Assembly: GCA_963732655.1 (NCBI GenBank) | Contig: CAVTAI010000009.1 | Span: 1 to 64,000 of the forward strand | Origin: CAVTWS01 sp963732655 | Lineage (GTDB): Bacteria; Actinomycetota; Acidimicrobiia; Acidimicrobiales; SHLQ01 | Length of the DNA stretch: 64,000 bases | Reading direction: 5' to 3' | In this document: one piece after another, positions 17,627-26,596 of the stretch | How the letters are laid out: every line of letters begins with the position of its first letter | Numbering within the stretch: the first letter of the stretch is position 1 | The notes under the pieces: model-generated | Databases searched by the model: none | What the model saw: the letters and a program-made list of their open reading frames with translations, nothing else | Told to the model about the DNA's origin: nothing | Program-made: the position numbers and the translations under genes

Positions 17627-18820
17627 TCAGCCGACGGCGTGGCGACGGTCGTGGGCCTTAACCATCTCCTCGGAGATGATGACCCTGCGGATCTCGTTGG
17701 TGCCGGCGCCGATCTCGAGCAGCTTGGCGGCCCGGTACAACCGGTTGATCTCCATCTCCCACAGATAGCCGTACCCCCCGTGTATCTGGAGGGCCTCGTC
17801 GGCGATCTTGCGCATGGTCTCCGCGGCGTAGAGCAGCGCGGCCGCGGTCGACGCGTGCAGTTCGCCCCGGCCGCCGCCTCCCACCTCCATGGCCGCCGCC
17901 TGGGCCAGCACCGAGTAGCTGAACACCTTCGCCGTCTCCACCCCGACCCACATGTCGGCCAGCTTGAAACCGATCGCCTGGAAGTCGACGATGCGTTTAC
18001 CGAACTGGCGACGCTGGGTCGCGTAGTCGAGGGCCAGCTCCAGGCACCGCTCGGCCATGCCCACACAGGCGGGAGCGAAGAAGACCCGCTCGAGGTCGAG
18101 CCCGCCCATCATGACGGCGACGCCCTGGTGCTCGCCACCGACCACGTTGGCCGCCGGCACCCGGCAATTGTCGAAGACGAGCTCACCCGTCTGCGAACCT
18201 CGATACCCCATTTTCACGAGCTTCTGGGCGACTGCGAACCCGGGCGTGCCCTTCTCGACCATGAGCGCCGAGATGCCGCGGGCGCCGGCCGCCGGATCGG
18301 TCTTGGCGTAGACGAGCACGATGTCAGCGATCGGCCCGTTGGTGATGAACATCTTGCGACCGTTGAGGACGTACGTGTCGCCATCGCGGACCGCCGTCGT
18401 GGCCATGCCGCCGAGCGCATCGGAGCCGGCATCGGGTTCGGTCATCCCCAAGGCGCCGACGATCGATCCGTCGCACAGGCCCGGGAGCCAGCGGCGTCGC
18501 TGGTCCTCGGAGCCGTTGCGGTAGAGGTTGTTGGCGCAGAGGTTGTCGTGCGCCCCCCAGCTCAACATGATCGCCGGGTTCCACCGGGACATGGCCTGGC
18601 ATACGAGACCGGCTTCGAACAGGGTAAGGCCCTGCCCGCCGTAGGACTCGGGGATGGTCAGCCCCAGATACCCGGTGCGGCCGAGCAGGGGGAAGATGTC
18701 CGCCGGCCACGACTCGTCCTCGTCCATCACCGCCGCCAGGGGCGCCAACTGTTCCCGGGAGAACCGATCGGCCTCGTCGAGGATCTGCTGTTGTTCGTCG
18801 GTCAGGGCGAAGGCGGTCAC
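17627..18820 (-). CDS. Isovaleryl-CoA dehydrogenase-like acyl-CoA dehydrogenase
   Basis: 397 residues. It has GALGMTEPDAGSDALGGMATTAVRDGDTYVLNGRKMFITNGPIADIVLVYAKTDP, then the helix-G motif GLDLERVFFAPACVGMAERCLELALDYATQRRQFGKRI. LDLER is where isovaleryl-CoA dehydrogenase places its catalytic Glu. The C-terminal KLLEIGAGTNEIRRVIISEEM also resembles IVD. Start GTG 18820 has GAGGTGACCCC upstream and lies four bases after the enoyl-CoA hydratase stop. Liu (leucine) or Atu (acyclic terpene) pathway function is inferred from the neighbouring carboxylase, hydratase and AtuA-like genes. An earlier start to 18907 would lie inside the hydratase. Confidence 0.9.
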   Translation of the reverse strand: MTAFALTDEQQQILDEADRFSREQLAPLAAVMDEDESWPADIFPLLGRTGYLGLTIPESYGGQGLTLFEAGLVCQAMSRWNPAIMLSWGAHDNLCANNLYRNGSEDQRRRWLPGLCDGSIVGALGMTEPDAGSDALGGMATTAVRDGDTYVLNGRKMFITNGPIADIVLVYAKTDPAAGARGISALMVEKGTPGFAVAQKLVKMGYRGSQTGELVFDNCRVPAANVVGGEHQGVAVMMGGLDLERVFFAPACVGMAERCLELALDYATQRRQFGKRIVDFQAIGFKLADMWVGVETAKVFSYSVLAQAAAMEVGGGGRGELHASTAAALLYAAETMRKIADEALQIHGGYGYLWEMEINRLYRAAKLLEIGAGTNEIRRVIISEEMVKAHDRRHAVG

Positions 18821-18824
18821 GGGG

Positions 18825-19661
18825 TCACCTCGAGGAGTCGGTGGACGCACGGTAGGAGGGTGGGCGCTTCTCCAGGAACGCCGAGATGCCCTCCCGGCCT
18901 TCCTCACGCTCCCATGCCGCCGCCAGGTCGAGCGCGGTGTAGACGCGGTTGTCGTCGTCGGTGTGGGTGTCGACGTACTCGATCAGCCGTTTCGCCGCCG
19001 CGACGGCCTGTGGCCCGCAACGAAGCACCCGCCGGATCTCGGATTCGACAGCGGTGTCGAGATCGTCGGCCACCTCGCTGAGCAGACCGATGCGGAACGC
19101 CATCGCCGCATCGATGGGCGCGGCGTTCAGAAAGGTGCGACGGGCGTGGCCGACGCCGATCCGGCGGACCACGAACGGCGAGATGTTCGACGGCGCCAGC
19201 CCGAGCGACACCTCGGTGAGCGCGAACCTGGCCGTCGGACCACCGATGGCGACGTCACAACACGCCACGAGTCCGACGCCGCCTCCGTAGGCGGGGCCGT
19301 TGACGCGGGCGATGGTGAGGACGGGCAGTCGGTCCAGCCGGCCGAACAGCGTGGCCAGAGTTCCGGACGACGCCACGCGCTCGTCGTGGGTCATGGGCAC
19401 CTGGCGGCGCATCCAGTCGAGGTCGCCTCCGGCGCAGAAGCTCTCCCCGGCACCCGTCAGCACCATGGCCCGCACGCCCCCCGCGCCGGCCTGGCGCTCG
19501 ATCTCGTCCATGGCGAGTCCGAGATCGGCGATCAACGACTCGTCGAGCGAGTTGTGCTTCTCCGGCCGGGTCAACACCACCGTGCCGACGCCCCGGTCGT
19601 CGATCCCCAATGAGACGGTCTGGTTGCCGATCAAGCTCACCTGGTGAATACTACTCACCAT
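18825..19661 (-). CDS. Enoyl-CoA hydratase/isomerase (methylglutaconyl-CoA hydratase-like by context)
   Basis: About 278 residues of crotonase fold. GVGTVVLTRPEKHNSLDESLIADL, MVLTGAGESFCAGGDLDWMRR (oxyanion hole) and VNGPAYGGGVGLVACCDVAIGGPTARFALTEVSLGLAPSNISPFVVRRIG (second oxyanion and catalytic region) are present. By position it should hydrate the unsaturated CoA ester made by the carboxylase, as LiuC or AtuE would. The start is uncertain: ATG 19661 overlaps the operator palindrome shared with the divergent tetR, and GTG or TTG codons 15-45 bases further in are possible. Four bases separate its stop from the dehydrogenase start. Confidence 0.88.
   Translation of the reverse strand: MVSSIHQVSLIGNQTVSLGIDDRGVGTVVLTRPEKHNSLDESLIADLGLAMDEIERQAGAGGVRAMVLTGAGESFCAGGDLDWMRRQVPMTHDERVASSGTLATLFGRLDRLPVLTIARVNGPAYGGGVGLVACCDVAIGGPTARFALTEVSLGLAPSNISPFVVRRIGVGHARRTFLNAAPIDAAMAFRIGLLSEVADDLDTAVESEIRRVLRCGPQAVAAAKRLIEYVDTHTDDDNRVYTALDLAAAWEREEGREGISAFLEKRPPSYRASTDSSR
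19637..19659. promoter_or_regulatory. Palindromic operator at the divergent tetR/hydratase start
   Basis: Two overlapping palindromes built from GGTGA/TCACC arms: TCACCTGGTGA (19637-19647) and GGTGAATACTACTCACC (19643-19659). The second ends at the base before the tetR ATG and covers the likely -10 (AATACT, 19647-19652). Position and symmetry suggest the site of the adjacent TetR protein. Confidence 0.6.
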
Positions 19662-20379
19662 GCCCACGGCTGGTCCAGGTCGACCTCCCGCCTCTCCGGT
19701 GAGTCTTGCTCACCGCTCCGGACGATCAGCCGCCATCGTCGCGGCCGCCCGTGAGGCCTTCTCCGAGCACGGGTATCACGGTGCGTCCATCGCCGACATC
19801 GCCCGTCGGGTCGGCGTCGTCGAGGGCGCGATCTACAAACACTTCGCCTCCAAACGTGAGCTCCTCACCGAGGTCATCCGCGACTTCTACGAGCCGCTCA
19901 TCGCCGCCGCCGCCGAGGGTGCATCCGCGATCGAGTCGCCGCGGGAGCGCCTGCGCTTCCTCGTCCGTCGCCAACTCCAGGCCTTCACCGACGAACCCGC
20001 GGTCTGCCGTCTCATCATCAGCGAGGCCCGCCCTCTCGACGACTATTCCCGGTCCGAGGTCGGCGAGCTCGGCCGCCGCTACACCTCGCTCGCCGTGGCC
20101 GCCATCGAGGAGGGCATCGCCCAGGGAACGTTCCGCGCCGACATCCCCGTCCCCGTCGTCCGCGACCTGCTCTACGGCAGCACCGAGCACCTGGCCTGGC
20201 GGTCGCTCACCGGTCGGGGCCGGCTCGACATCGATACCCTCGCCGATCAGGTGATGTCGCTCCTCCTCGGCGGCCTCGACGTGCCCGACCCGTCGCACGC
20301 CAGCCTCGCCACCGAAGTCGACCGCCTGGCCCGCATCGTCGACCGCCTCGACCCCCCACCCGCGGCGATGGCGTCATGA
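19660..20379 (+). CDS. TetR-family regulator of the Liu/Atu-like cluster
   Basis: 239 residues. N-terminal TetR helix-turn-helix: SAAIVAAAREAFSEHGYHGASIADIARRVGVVEGAIYKHFASKRELLTEVIRDFY. The C-terminal ligand-binding half (FLVRRQLQAFTDEPAVCRLIISEARP) resembles FadR/AcrR-type regulators of acyl-CoA genes. ATG 19660 directly abuts the operator palindrome, so the transcript is probably leaderless. It overlaps the carboxyltransferase start by four bases (ATGA), so regulator and structural genes are one transcript. Expected role: repressor released by a pathway acyl-CoA (inferred). Confidence 0.88.
   Translation: MPTAGPGRPPASPVSLAHRSGRSAAIVAAAREAFSEHGYHGASIADIARRVGVVEGAIYKHFASKRELLTEVIRDFYEPLIAAAAEGASAIESPRERLRFLVRRQLQAFTDEPAVCRLIISEARPLDDYSRSEVGELGRRYTSLAVAAIEEGIAQGTFRADIPVPVVRDLLYGSTEHLAWRSLTGRGRLDIDTLADQVMSLLLGGLDVPDPSHASLATEVDRLARIVDRLDPPPAAMAS
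19698..19714. promoter_or_regulatory. Second copy of the GGTGA/TCACC palindrome, inside tetR
   Basis: GGTGAGTCTTGCTCACC, six-base perfect arms, 55 bp centre-to-centre from the first site. It encodes part of the tetR N-terminus (PVSLAHR). A downstream roadblock or looping site is possible. Confidence 0.45.
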
Positions 20380-21974
20380 CGGTGTTGGGGACGTCGGTCG
20401 ACCGGCGGTCCGAGTCGTGGCAGCACAACGCGGCGGCCATGACCGACCGGTTGGCCGAGCTCGAACGCCTCGTCGCCGAGGCGACGGCGGGCGGCGGTGC
20501 GCGCTACGTCGAGCGGCACCGGCAGCGCGGCAAGATGCTGGCCCGGGAGCGCATCGAGCTGCTCGTCGACCCCGACTCGCCCTTCCTCGAGCTTCTCGGT
20601 CACCGCTGCTGCGCACACCGAGTTCCCCGTCGGCGCCTCCGTCGTCACCGGCATCGGCGTGGTGTCGGGCGTCGAGTGCGTGATCCTCGCCAACGACCCG
20701 ACGATGCGCGGCGGCGCCCTGAACCCGATCAGCATCGACAAGATCCTCCGGGCCCTTCTGATCTGTGAGGAGAACCGGCTGCCCATGGTGTTCCTGGTGG
20801 AGTCCGGGGGCGCCGACCTCCCGCACCAGCTCGACCTCTTCCTCATGGCCGGCGACATCTTCCGGCGCATCACCCGTCTGTCGGGTCTGGGTATCCCCAC
20901 CGTCTCGCTGGTGTTCGGCAGCTCGACCGCTGGCGGCGCCTACCTCCCGGGCATGAGCGATTACGTGGTGATGCAGCGCGACAGCGCCAAGGTGTTCCTC
21001 GGCGGCCCCCCACTCGTGAAGATGGCGACGGGCGAGGACAGCGACGACGAATCCCTCGGTGGGGCACTGATGCACAGCACGGTGTCCGGCGTGTCCGACT
21101 TCCTGGCCGTCGACGAACCCGATGTTGTCCGGCTGGGTCGCCGGATCATGGCCGGGCTCGCCTGGCGCAAGCTCGGGCCGCCCCCCGGGGCACCGGCGCC
21201 GCGCCCGTCCACGATCCCGAGGATCTGCTCGGCATCCCGTCTGCTGATCTCAAGGTGCCCTTCCCGATCCGGGAGGTGCTGGCCCGCATCGTCGACAGCA
21301 GCGAGCTCGACGAGTTCAAGCCCGCGTACGGCACGAACCTGGTGACCGGTTGGGGTCACCTCTACGGATTCCCGATCGGCGTCCTGGCCAACGACCGAGG
21401 CGTGCTGTTCAACGAGGAGGCCAACAAGGCCGCTCAGTTCATCCAGCTCGCCAACCAGATCGACGTGCCCCTGCTGTTCGTCCAGAACGTCACCGGCTAC
21501 ATGGTCGGCCGGCAGTACGAGCAGAAGGGGATGATCAAACACGGCTCGCACATGGTCAACGCGGTGGCCAACAGCGGCGTCCCGCACCTCACGCTGCAGG
21601 TCGGCGGCAGCTACGGCGCCGGCAACTACGGCATGTGCGGCCGCGCCTACGGCCCCCGCTTCCTCTTCACCTGGCCCAACGCCCGCACCGCGGTGATGGG
21701 CCCTGAGCAGCTCGCGGGCACCTTGTCGATCGTGGCCCGCCAGGCGGCCGCGGCGTCCGGCCAGGCGTTCGACGAGGCGGCCGATGCCGCCCGGCGGGCC
21801 GAGGTCGAGGCCCAGATCACCCGCGAGGAGCCGGCCTTCGTCCTATCCGGGCGCATCATGGACGACGGCGTCATCGATCCTCGCGACTCGCGCCACGTCC
21901 TCGGTGTCGCCCTGTCCGCCACCCACTCCAACACCGTCGTCGGCAGCCGATCCTTCGGCGTGTTCCGGATGTAG
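20376..21974 (+). CDS. Acyl-CoA carboxylase carboxyltransferase (beta) subunit, two frame breaks
   Basis: About 532 residues when joined, the usual length for methylcrotonyl- or geranyl-CoA carboxylase beta. Frame one carries ELERLVAEATAGGGARYVERHRQRGKMLARERIELLVDPDSPFLEL and breaks near 20605. Frame two has EFPVGASVVTGIGVVSGVECVILANDPTMRGGALNPISIDKILRA, FLVESGGADLPHQ, VFGSSTAGGAYLPGMSDYVVMQ and breaks in a C6/G4 run near 21180-21190. Frame three has GTNLVTGWGHLYGFPIGVLANDRGVLFNEEANKAAQFIQLANQIDVPLLFVQNVTGYMVG, MVNAVANSGVPHLTLQVGGSYGAGNYGMCGRAYGPRFLFTWPNARTAVMGPEQLAGTL. All three parts are well conserved, so sequence errors are more likely than gene decay. It is coupled to tetR upstream and the biotin carboxylase downstream. 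Confidence 0.92.
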
Positions 21975-21987
21975 GGGCGACGACATC

Positions 21988-24021
21988 GTGATCCGCAAGC
22001 TGCTGGTGGCGAACCGGGGCGAGATCGCCCGCCGGATCTTCCGCACCGCCCACGAGATGGGCATCGACACCGTCGCCGTCTACTCCGACGCCGATGTCGA
22101 CGCCGCCTTCGTGGCCGACGCCGACGAGTCGGTCGCGCTCGGTGGGCGGGCGCCGAGCGAGTCCTACCTCCGGGCCGACGCCATCATCGCCGCCGCCCGG
22201 GCGACGGGAGTCGACGCCGTGCATCCGGGGTACGGCTTCTTGTCGGAGAACGCCGAGTTCGCCCAGTCGTGCCTCGACGCCGGGCTGGTGTTCGTCGGCC
22301 CGCCGCCGGCGGCGATCGCCGCCATGGGCTCCAAGATCGAGGCCAAACGCCGGATGGCGGCGGCGGGGGTGCCGCTTCTCCCGAGCGCCGAGCTGGAGCC
22401 GGGCGCCGACGAATCCTCCCTCCACGCGGCGGCGTCGTCGATCGGCTTCCCCGTGCTGCTCAAGGCGTCCGCCGGGGGCGGCGGCCGGGGCATGCGCGTC
22501 GTCACCGATCCCGCCGAGCTGACGGCATCCGTGCGGGGCGCCGAGCGGGAGGCGCAGTCCGCTTTCGGCGACGGCACCGTGTACCTGGAGCGCTACGTGC
22601 CGACCTCGCGCCACGTCGAGGTGCAGATCTTCGGCGACGACCACGGTCGGGTCATCCACCTGTACGAGCGCGAGTGCTCGATCCAGCGCCGGCACCAGAA
22701 GATCATCGAAGAAGCTCCCAGCCCGGGCTTGCCCGCCGAGCAGCGCCCGCACCTGTGGGCGGCGGCGGTGGCGGCCGGCGAGGCGATCGGATACCGCAAT
22801 GCCGGGACGGTTGAGTTCCTGCTCGATCCCTCGGGCGGTTTCTACTTCCTCGAGGTCAACACCCGGTTGCAGGTCGAGCATCCGGTCACCGAGGCGATCA
22901 CCGGGCTCGACCTCGTCCGGCTCCAACTCAAGGTGGCCAGCGGCGCCGCCCTCCCGGAGCAGGCCGACATCGCACCCCCGGCCGGCCATGCCATCGAGGC
23001 CCGCATCTACGCCGAGGATCCCACCGCCGGGTACCAGCCGTCGACCGGGCCGCTCCGCCGGTTCGATCTGCTCGCCTCGGGTGCTGCCGTACGGGCCGAC
23101 GCCGCGTTCGACTCCGAAGGCGGCGAGGTCACCCACCACTACGACCCGATGCTGGCCAAGGTCATCGCCCATCGGCCCACCCGACTCGAGGCGGCCACCG
23201 CGCTCGCCCGGGCCCTGGCCGGCGCTCAGATCCACGGCGTCCAGACCAACCGCGACCTCCTCGTCGCCACCTTGCGCCATCCGGAGTTCCTCGCCGGCGG
23301 TACGGATACCGGGTTCCTCGAACGGCACGACGCCGCCACGTTGGGGTGTCGTGCCGCCACCATCGATCCCGCCGTCGCCCGGCTCCACGCGGTGGCGGCC
23401 GTGCTGGCCGACCACGCCCAGCGCCGACTCGACGAATCCCTCCTGCCGGCGGCGCCGAGCGGGTTCCGGAACGTGGCGACGCCACCAGCGCCGTGGCCCG
23501 TGGTCGTCGACGGCATTCACGTCTCGGTCGCCTACCGGTTCGAGCGATCCGGCGCCCTCCAGGTCTGGGTCGATGGCGACCCGCTGGACGGGTTCGTCGC
23601 CCATCGCCTCAGCCCCACCCGGGTCGATGTCGCCGTCGGCGGAGTCCGACGCGCCTGCTCGGTGCACAGCGTCGCCGACCGCTCCTGGGTCGACAGCTCG
23701 CTCGGATCCTCCGAGGTGGTGTCGGTGCCGCGGTTCGTCGATCCCGGCGCCGCCGGAGCCGGCGCGGGCGGGCTCACCGCGCCGATGCCGGGCACCGTCG
23801 TCGCCGTCCACGTCTCGCCGGGAGACCGGGTGCGAGCCGGGGATCCGGTCGTCACCATGGAGGCCATGAAGATGGAGCTGGTCCTGCGAGCCACCGACGA
23901 CGGCACGATCGCCGAGCTCGGCGTGGCTGTCGGCGACACCGTCGAAGCGGGCCGCGCCGTCGCGATCATCGACATCGACGTCGTCAACTCGCCATCGGGA
24001 GCCGGAGGAGACGCACCATGA
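21988..24021 (+). CDS. Acyl-CoA carboxylase biotin carboxylase/BCCP (alpha) subunit
   Basis: 677 residues. Biotin carboxylase domain: RKLLVANRGEIARRIFRTAHEMGIDTVAVYSDAD, HPGYGFLSENAEFAQ, FPVLLKASAGGGGRGMRVV (ATP-grasp glycine loop), ERECSIQRRHQKIIEEAPSP, FYFLEVNTRLQVEHPVTE. The C-terminal biotinyl domain is APMPGTVVAVHVSPGDRVRAGDPVVTMEAMKMELVL, with biotinylated Lys628. It forms the methylcrotonyl- or geranyl-CoA carboxylase type with the preceding beta subunit. GTG 21988 is the first start that keeps the RKLLVANRGEIA N-terminus intact. Its TGA overlaps the next ATG. Confidence 0.95.
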   Translation: MIRKLLVANRGEIARRIFRTAHEMGIDTVAVYSDADVDAAFVADADESVALGGRAPSESYLRADAIIAAARATGVDAVHPGYGFLSENAEFAQSCLDAGLVFVGPPPAAIAAMGSKIEAKRRMAAAGVPLLPSAELEPGADESSLHAAASSIGFPVLLKASAGGGGRGMRVVTDPAELTASVRGAEREAQSAFGDGTVYLERYVPTSRHVEVQIFGDDHGRVIHLYERECSIQRRHQKIIEEAPSPGLPAEQRPHLWAAAVAAGEAIGYRNAGTVEFLLDPSGGFYFLEVNTRLQVEHPVTEAITGLDLVRLQLKVASGAALPEQADIAPPAGHAIEARIYAEDPTAGYQPSTGPLRRFDLLASGAAVRADAAFDSEGGEVTHHYDPMLAKVIAHRPTRLEAATALARALAGAQIHGVQTNRDLLVATLRHPEFLAGGTDTGFLERHDAATLGCRAATIDPAVARLHAVAAVLADHAQRRLDESLLPAAPSGFRNVATPPAPWPVVVDGIHVSVAYRFERSGALQVWVDGDPLDGFVAHRLSPTRVDVAVGGVRRACSVHSVADRSWVDSSLGSSEVVSVPRFVDPGAAGAGAGGLTAPMPGTVVAVHVSPGDRVRAGDPVVTMEAMKMELVLRATDDGTIAELGVAVGDTVEAGRAVAIIDIDVVNSPSGAGGDAP

Positions 24022-25811
24022 CGGACGAACCACTCCGCATCGCCAACTGCAGCGGGTTCTACGGCGATCGGTTCAGCGCCGTGCAGGAGCAGATCGAGGG
24101 CGGGCCGATCGATGTCCTGACCGGCGACTACCTGGCCGAGCTCACGATGCTGATCCTGTGGAAGGCGCGCCAGCGGGACCCGGCGACGGGGTACGCCGCC
24201 ACGTTCCTCCGCCAGATGAAGCAGTCGCTGGCCGCCTGCGTCCAGCGCGGGATCAAGGTCGTGGTCGATGCCGGTGGGCTCAATCCGGCCGGGCTCGCCG
24301 CTCGGCTTCGTGAGGTGGCCACCGACGCGGGGGTGTCGTGCCACGTAGCCCATGTCGAGGGCGACGACATCCTCCCCGACCTGCCCCGGCTCCGCGCCGC
24401 CGGTCACACCTTGGCCCACCTCGACACCGGCGCCCTCCTCCCCCGTTCGGGTGACGAGCTGGTCTCGGCGAACGCGTACCTGGGGGGATTCGGCATCGCC
24501 GCCGCGCTCGAGGCGGGCGCCGACATCGTCGTGACCGGTCGGGTCACCGACGCGGCCATGGTCGTCGGGCCCGCCGCCTGGCGGTTCGGGTGGAACCGGG
24601 ACGCGTGGGACGCGCTGGCCGGCGCCGTCGTGGCCGGACACGTCATCGAGTGTGGCCCGCAGTGCACCGGCGGCAACTACGCCTTCTTCGAGGAGGTCTC
24701 CGGCCTCGAGTATCCGGGTTTCCCGATCGCCGAGATGTTCCCCGACGGGTCGAGCATCATCACGAAACACGCCGGCACCGGCGGCCTGGTGTCGGTCGGG
24801 ACGGTGACCGCGCAGCTCCTGTACGAAATCGGCGGGCCGGCGTACGCCAACCCCGACGTAACGGCCCGGTTCGACTCCATCCGGCTCGACCAGGTCGGCC
24901 CCGACCGGGTGCGCATCTCGGGCGTCCTGGGGGTGCCGCCGCCGCCCACCGTCAAGGTGTGTGGCAACTTCGTCGGCGGCTGGCGCAACGCCATGACCGT
25001 CGCCATCACCGGGCTCGACATCGAGGCCAAGTCCGACCTCCTGGAGCGGACGCTCCGGCGACGGCTCGACGGCCAGGTCGACGAGCTCCACGTCAGCGTC
25101 GCCCGCACGGATCACCCCGACGCCGCGACCAACGAAACCGCCACGGCGATGTTCACCGCCGCCGTCAAGGACCAGCGGGGCGAGCGAGCCGGCCGGGCCT
25201 TCTCCAACGTCATCACCGAGACGTTGTTGGCCAGCGTCCCGGGCTTCTACACGCTGTCACCTCCCGGCGATGCCCGCGAGTACGGCATCTACTGGCCGTT
25301 CGTCGTGCCCGCCGCCGAGGTGCCGCACCATGTCGTCCTCCAGGACGGCACGACCCTGACGATCGAGTCGGTCCCCGGCGCCACACCCCGGCCGGCGGCG
25401 CTCCCGGGACTGGCCCCGGAGCCCACCCCATCGAACCCATCGGAGCTCGTCTCCCCGGCCCCGCCCGACCGCGGGTCGACGAGTCCCCGGCCCCTCGGCC
25501 GGATCATGGGCGCCCGATCGGGCGACAAGGGCGGCAACGCCAACCTTGGCGTGTGGGTTCGCTCCGCCGAGGCCTACGACTGGCTGGCCGGGTTCCTCAC
25601 CGTCGAGCGGTTCCAGGAGCTGCTCCCGGAGACGGCCCCGATGGCGGTCCACCGGTACGACCTGCCCAACCTGTGGGCGCTCAACTTCGTGATCGTCGGA
25701 TTGCTCGGCGAGGGCGTGGCGTCCTCGCTGCGCATGGACACTCAGGCCAAGAGCCTGGGCGAGTGGCTCCGTTCGCGAGTCGTCGACATCCCCACCACCT
25801 TGCTGACCTGA
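24018..25811 (+). CDS. AtuA-like protein (DUF1446, acyclic terpene utilisation family)
   Basis: 597 residues. DUF1446 region: RIANCSGFYGDRFSAVQEQIEGGPIDVLTGDYLAELTMLILWKARQRDPATGYAATFLRQM, KVVVDAGGLNPAGLAARLREVA, GADIVVTGRVTDAAMVVGPAAW, GNYAFFEEV, SIITKHAGTGGLVSVGTVTAQLLYEIGGPAYANPDV. A Pro-rich linker (about residues 460-490) leads to the AtuA C-terminal domain GRIMGARSGDKGGNANLGVWVRSAEAYDWLAGFLT. AtuA is needed for citronellol/geraniol use in Pseudomonas but its reaction is not established. It is the last gene of the tetR operon, joined by an ATGA overlap, and its 3' end overlaps a convergent membrane-protein gene by 70 bp. Confidence 0.92.
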   Translation: MTDEPLRIANCSGFYGDRFSAVQEQIEGGPIDVLTGDYLAELTMLILWKARQRDPATGYAATFLRQMKQSLAACVQRGIKVVVDAGGLNPAGLAARLREVATDAGVSCHVAHVEGDDILPDLPRLRAAGHTLAHLDTGALLPRSGDELVSANAYLGGFGIAAALEAGADIVVTGRVTDAAMVVGPAAWRFGWNRDAWDALAGAVVAGHVIECGPQCTGGNYAFFEEVSGLEYPGFPIAEMFPDGSSIITKHAGTGGLVSVGTVTAQLLYEIGGPAYANPDVTARFDSIRLDQVGPDRVRISGVLGVPPPPTVKVCGNFVGGWRNAMTVAITGLDIEAKSDLLERTLRRRLDGQVDELHVSVARTDHPDAATNETATAMFTAAVKDQRGERAGRAFSNVITETLLASVPGFYTLSPPGDAREYGIYWPFVVPAAEVPHHVVLQDGTTLTIESVPGATPRPAALPGLAPEPTPSNPSELVSPAPPDRGSTSPRPLGRIMGARSGDKGGNANLGVWVRSAEAYDWLAGFLTVERFQELLPETAPMAVHRYDLPNLWALNFVIVGLLGEGVASSLRMDTQAKSLGEWLRSRVVDIPTTLLT

Positions 25812-26596
25812 ACGGCGACGGCGGCGGCCAGCGCTGCGGACGCGGTGGCGAGGGCGACGAACCACACCCAGGCCGCCGGGTCACCCCCGTCGAACAGCAC
25901 GCGGTGATGGATCGAGAACCCGAGGGTCGTGCTCGTGAACGCCAGCAGGGCGGGTGTCACCCAGAGGAGGTCCTCGTCGGCTCGGGCGGTGCGGGCGTGG
26001 GCGCCGCACACCCAGGCCAACGTGATGAACGGGCCGCCGTAGAACTGGGCGACGCCACTGCTGACGGGCCACGGCCACGCGTCGACCATCGAGTCACGCA
26101 CGGTCAGCAGGAGGACACCGAGGACTCCGAACACGACCGCCAGGGCCCAGATCAGCTGGCGGATCCACGGCGTGACGGGGCCCGGGCCGGACGCGGGGTC
26201 GTGCCGCCACCGGAGCCACACGGCGATGGCGGCCGCGATCGGCGGGTAGACGACGTAGGAGACCACCCAGCCCTGGACCGGCCCCAGGTCCATGTCGAAC
26301 GCCGACCAGTTGAGCAGCGTCAGCACGATCATCGATCCGGTGAAGAGGGCGACGCCGGTCATAGCCGGCCACATGCGGGCGCGGTGGCGGGCGACGGTGG
26401 CGCCGAAGAGATACACCGCCCCGAAGAGGTAGAGCGCCCCCACGAAACGGGCGTGGAGCGGCGGCAACGCGGCCCACGTGAAGGCCCGATCCATGCGCTC
26501 CGGCTGGAAGAAGCCGAGCCAGGTCACGAACAGCGCGGCCACGGAGATGATGCCAGCGAAGATCCGCTGCACCACCGGGTTCTGGGTCTCGGACAT
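25742..26596 (-). CDS. Multi-pass membrane protein of unknown function
   Basis: 284 residues with about seven to eight hydrophobic segments: IFAGIISVAALFVTWLGFF, FVGALYLFGAVYLFGATV, MTGVALFTGSMIVLTLLNW, VVSYVVYPPIAAAIAVWL, LIWALAVVFGVLGVLLLTV, FITLAWVCGAHA, LLAFTSTTLGFSIHHRVLF and VWFVALATASAALAAAVAV. I do not recognise the family. ATG 26596 has GGGAGGCGCC upstream. The last 23 codons lie opposite the end of the AtuA gene, so the true C-terminus may be as drawn or the extent may be shortened by an error. Confidence 0.7.
   Translation of the reverse strand: MSETQNPVVQRIFAGIISVAALFVTWLGFFQPERMDRAFTWAALPPLHARFVGALYLFGAVYLFGATVARHRARMWPAMTGVALFTGSMIVLTLLNWSAFDMDLGPVQGWVVSYVVYPPIAAAIAVWLRWRHDPASGPGPVTPWIRQLIWALAVVFGVLGVLLLTVRDSMVDAWPWPVSSGVAQFYGGPFITLAWVCGAHARTARADEDLLWVTPALLAFTSTTLGFSIHHRVLFDGGDPAAWVWFVALATASAALAAAVAVQVSKVVGMSTTRERSHSPRLLA

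Noticed and set aside
20376..21974. Pseudogene call for the carboxyltransferase subunit
   Set aside because: All catalytic blocks are intact and the frame changes are single bases, one in a C/G run, so sequence error is the simpler reading.
21871..24033. A 720-residue open frame opposite the biotin carboxylase
   Set aside because: Shadow of the carboxylase gene; Gly/Arg/Asp-rich and without a family match.
25742..25811. Overlap of the AtuA and membrane protein genes taken as a regulatory antisense pair
   Set aside because: A 70-bp convergent overlap of C-termini is not unusual, and the start of the membrane protein is well supported. I saw no further sign of antisense control.
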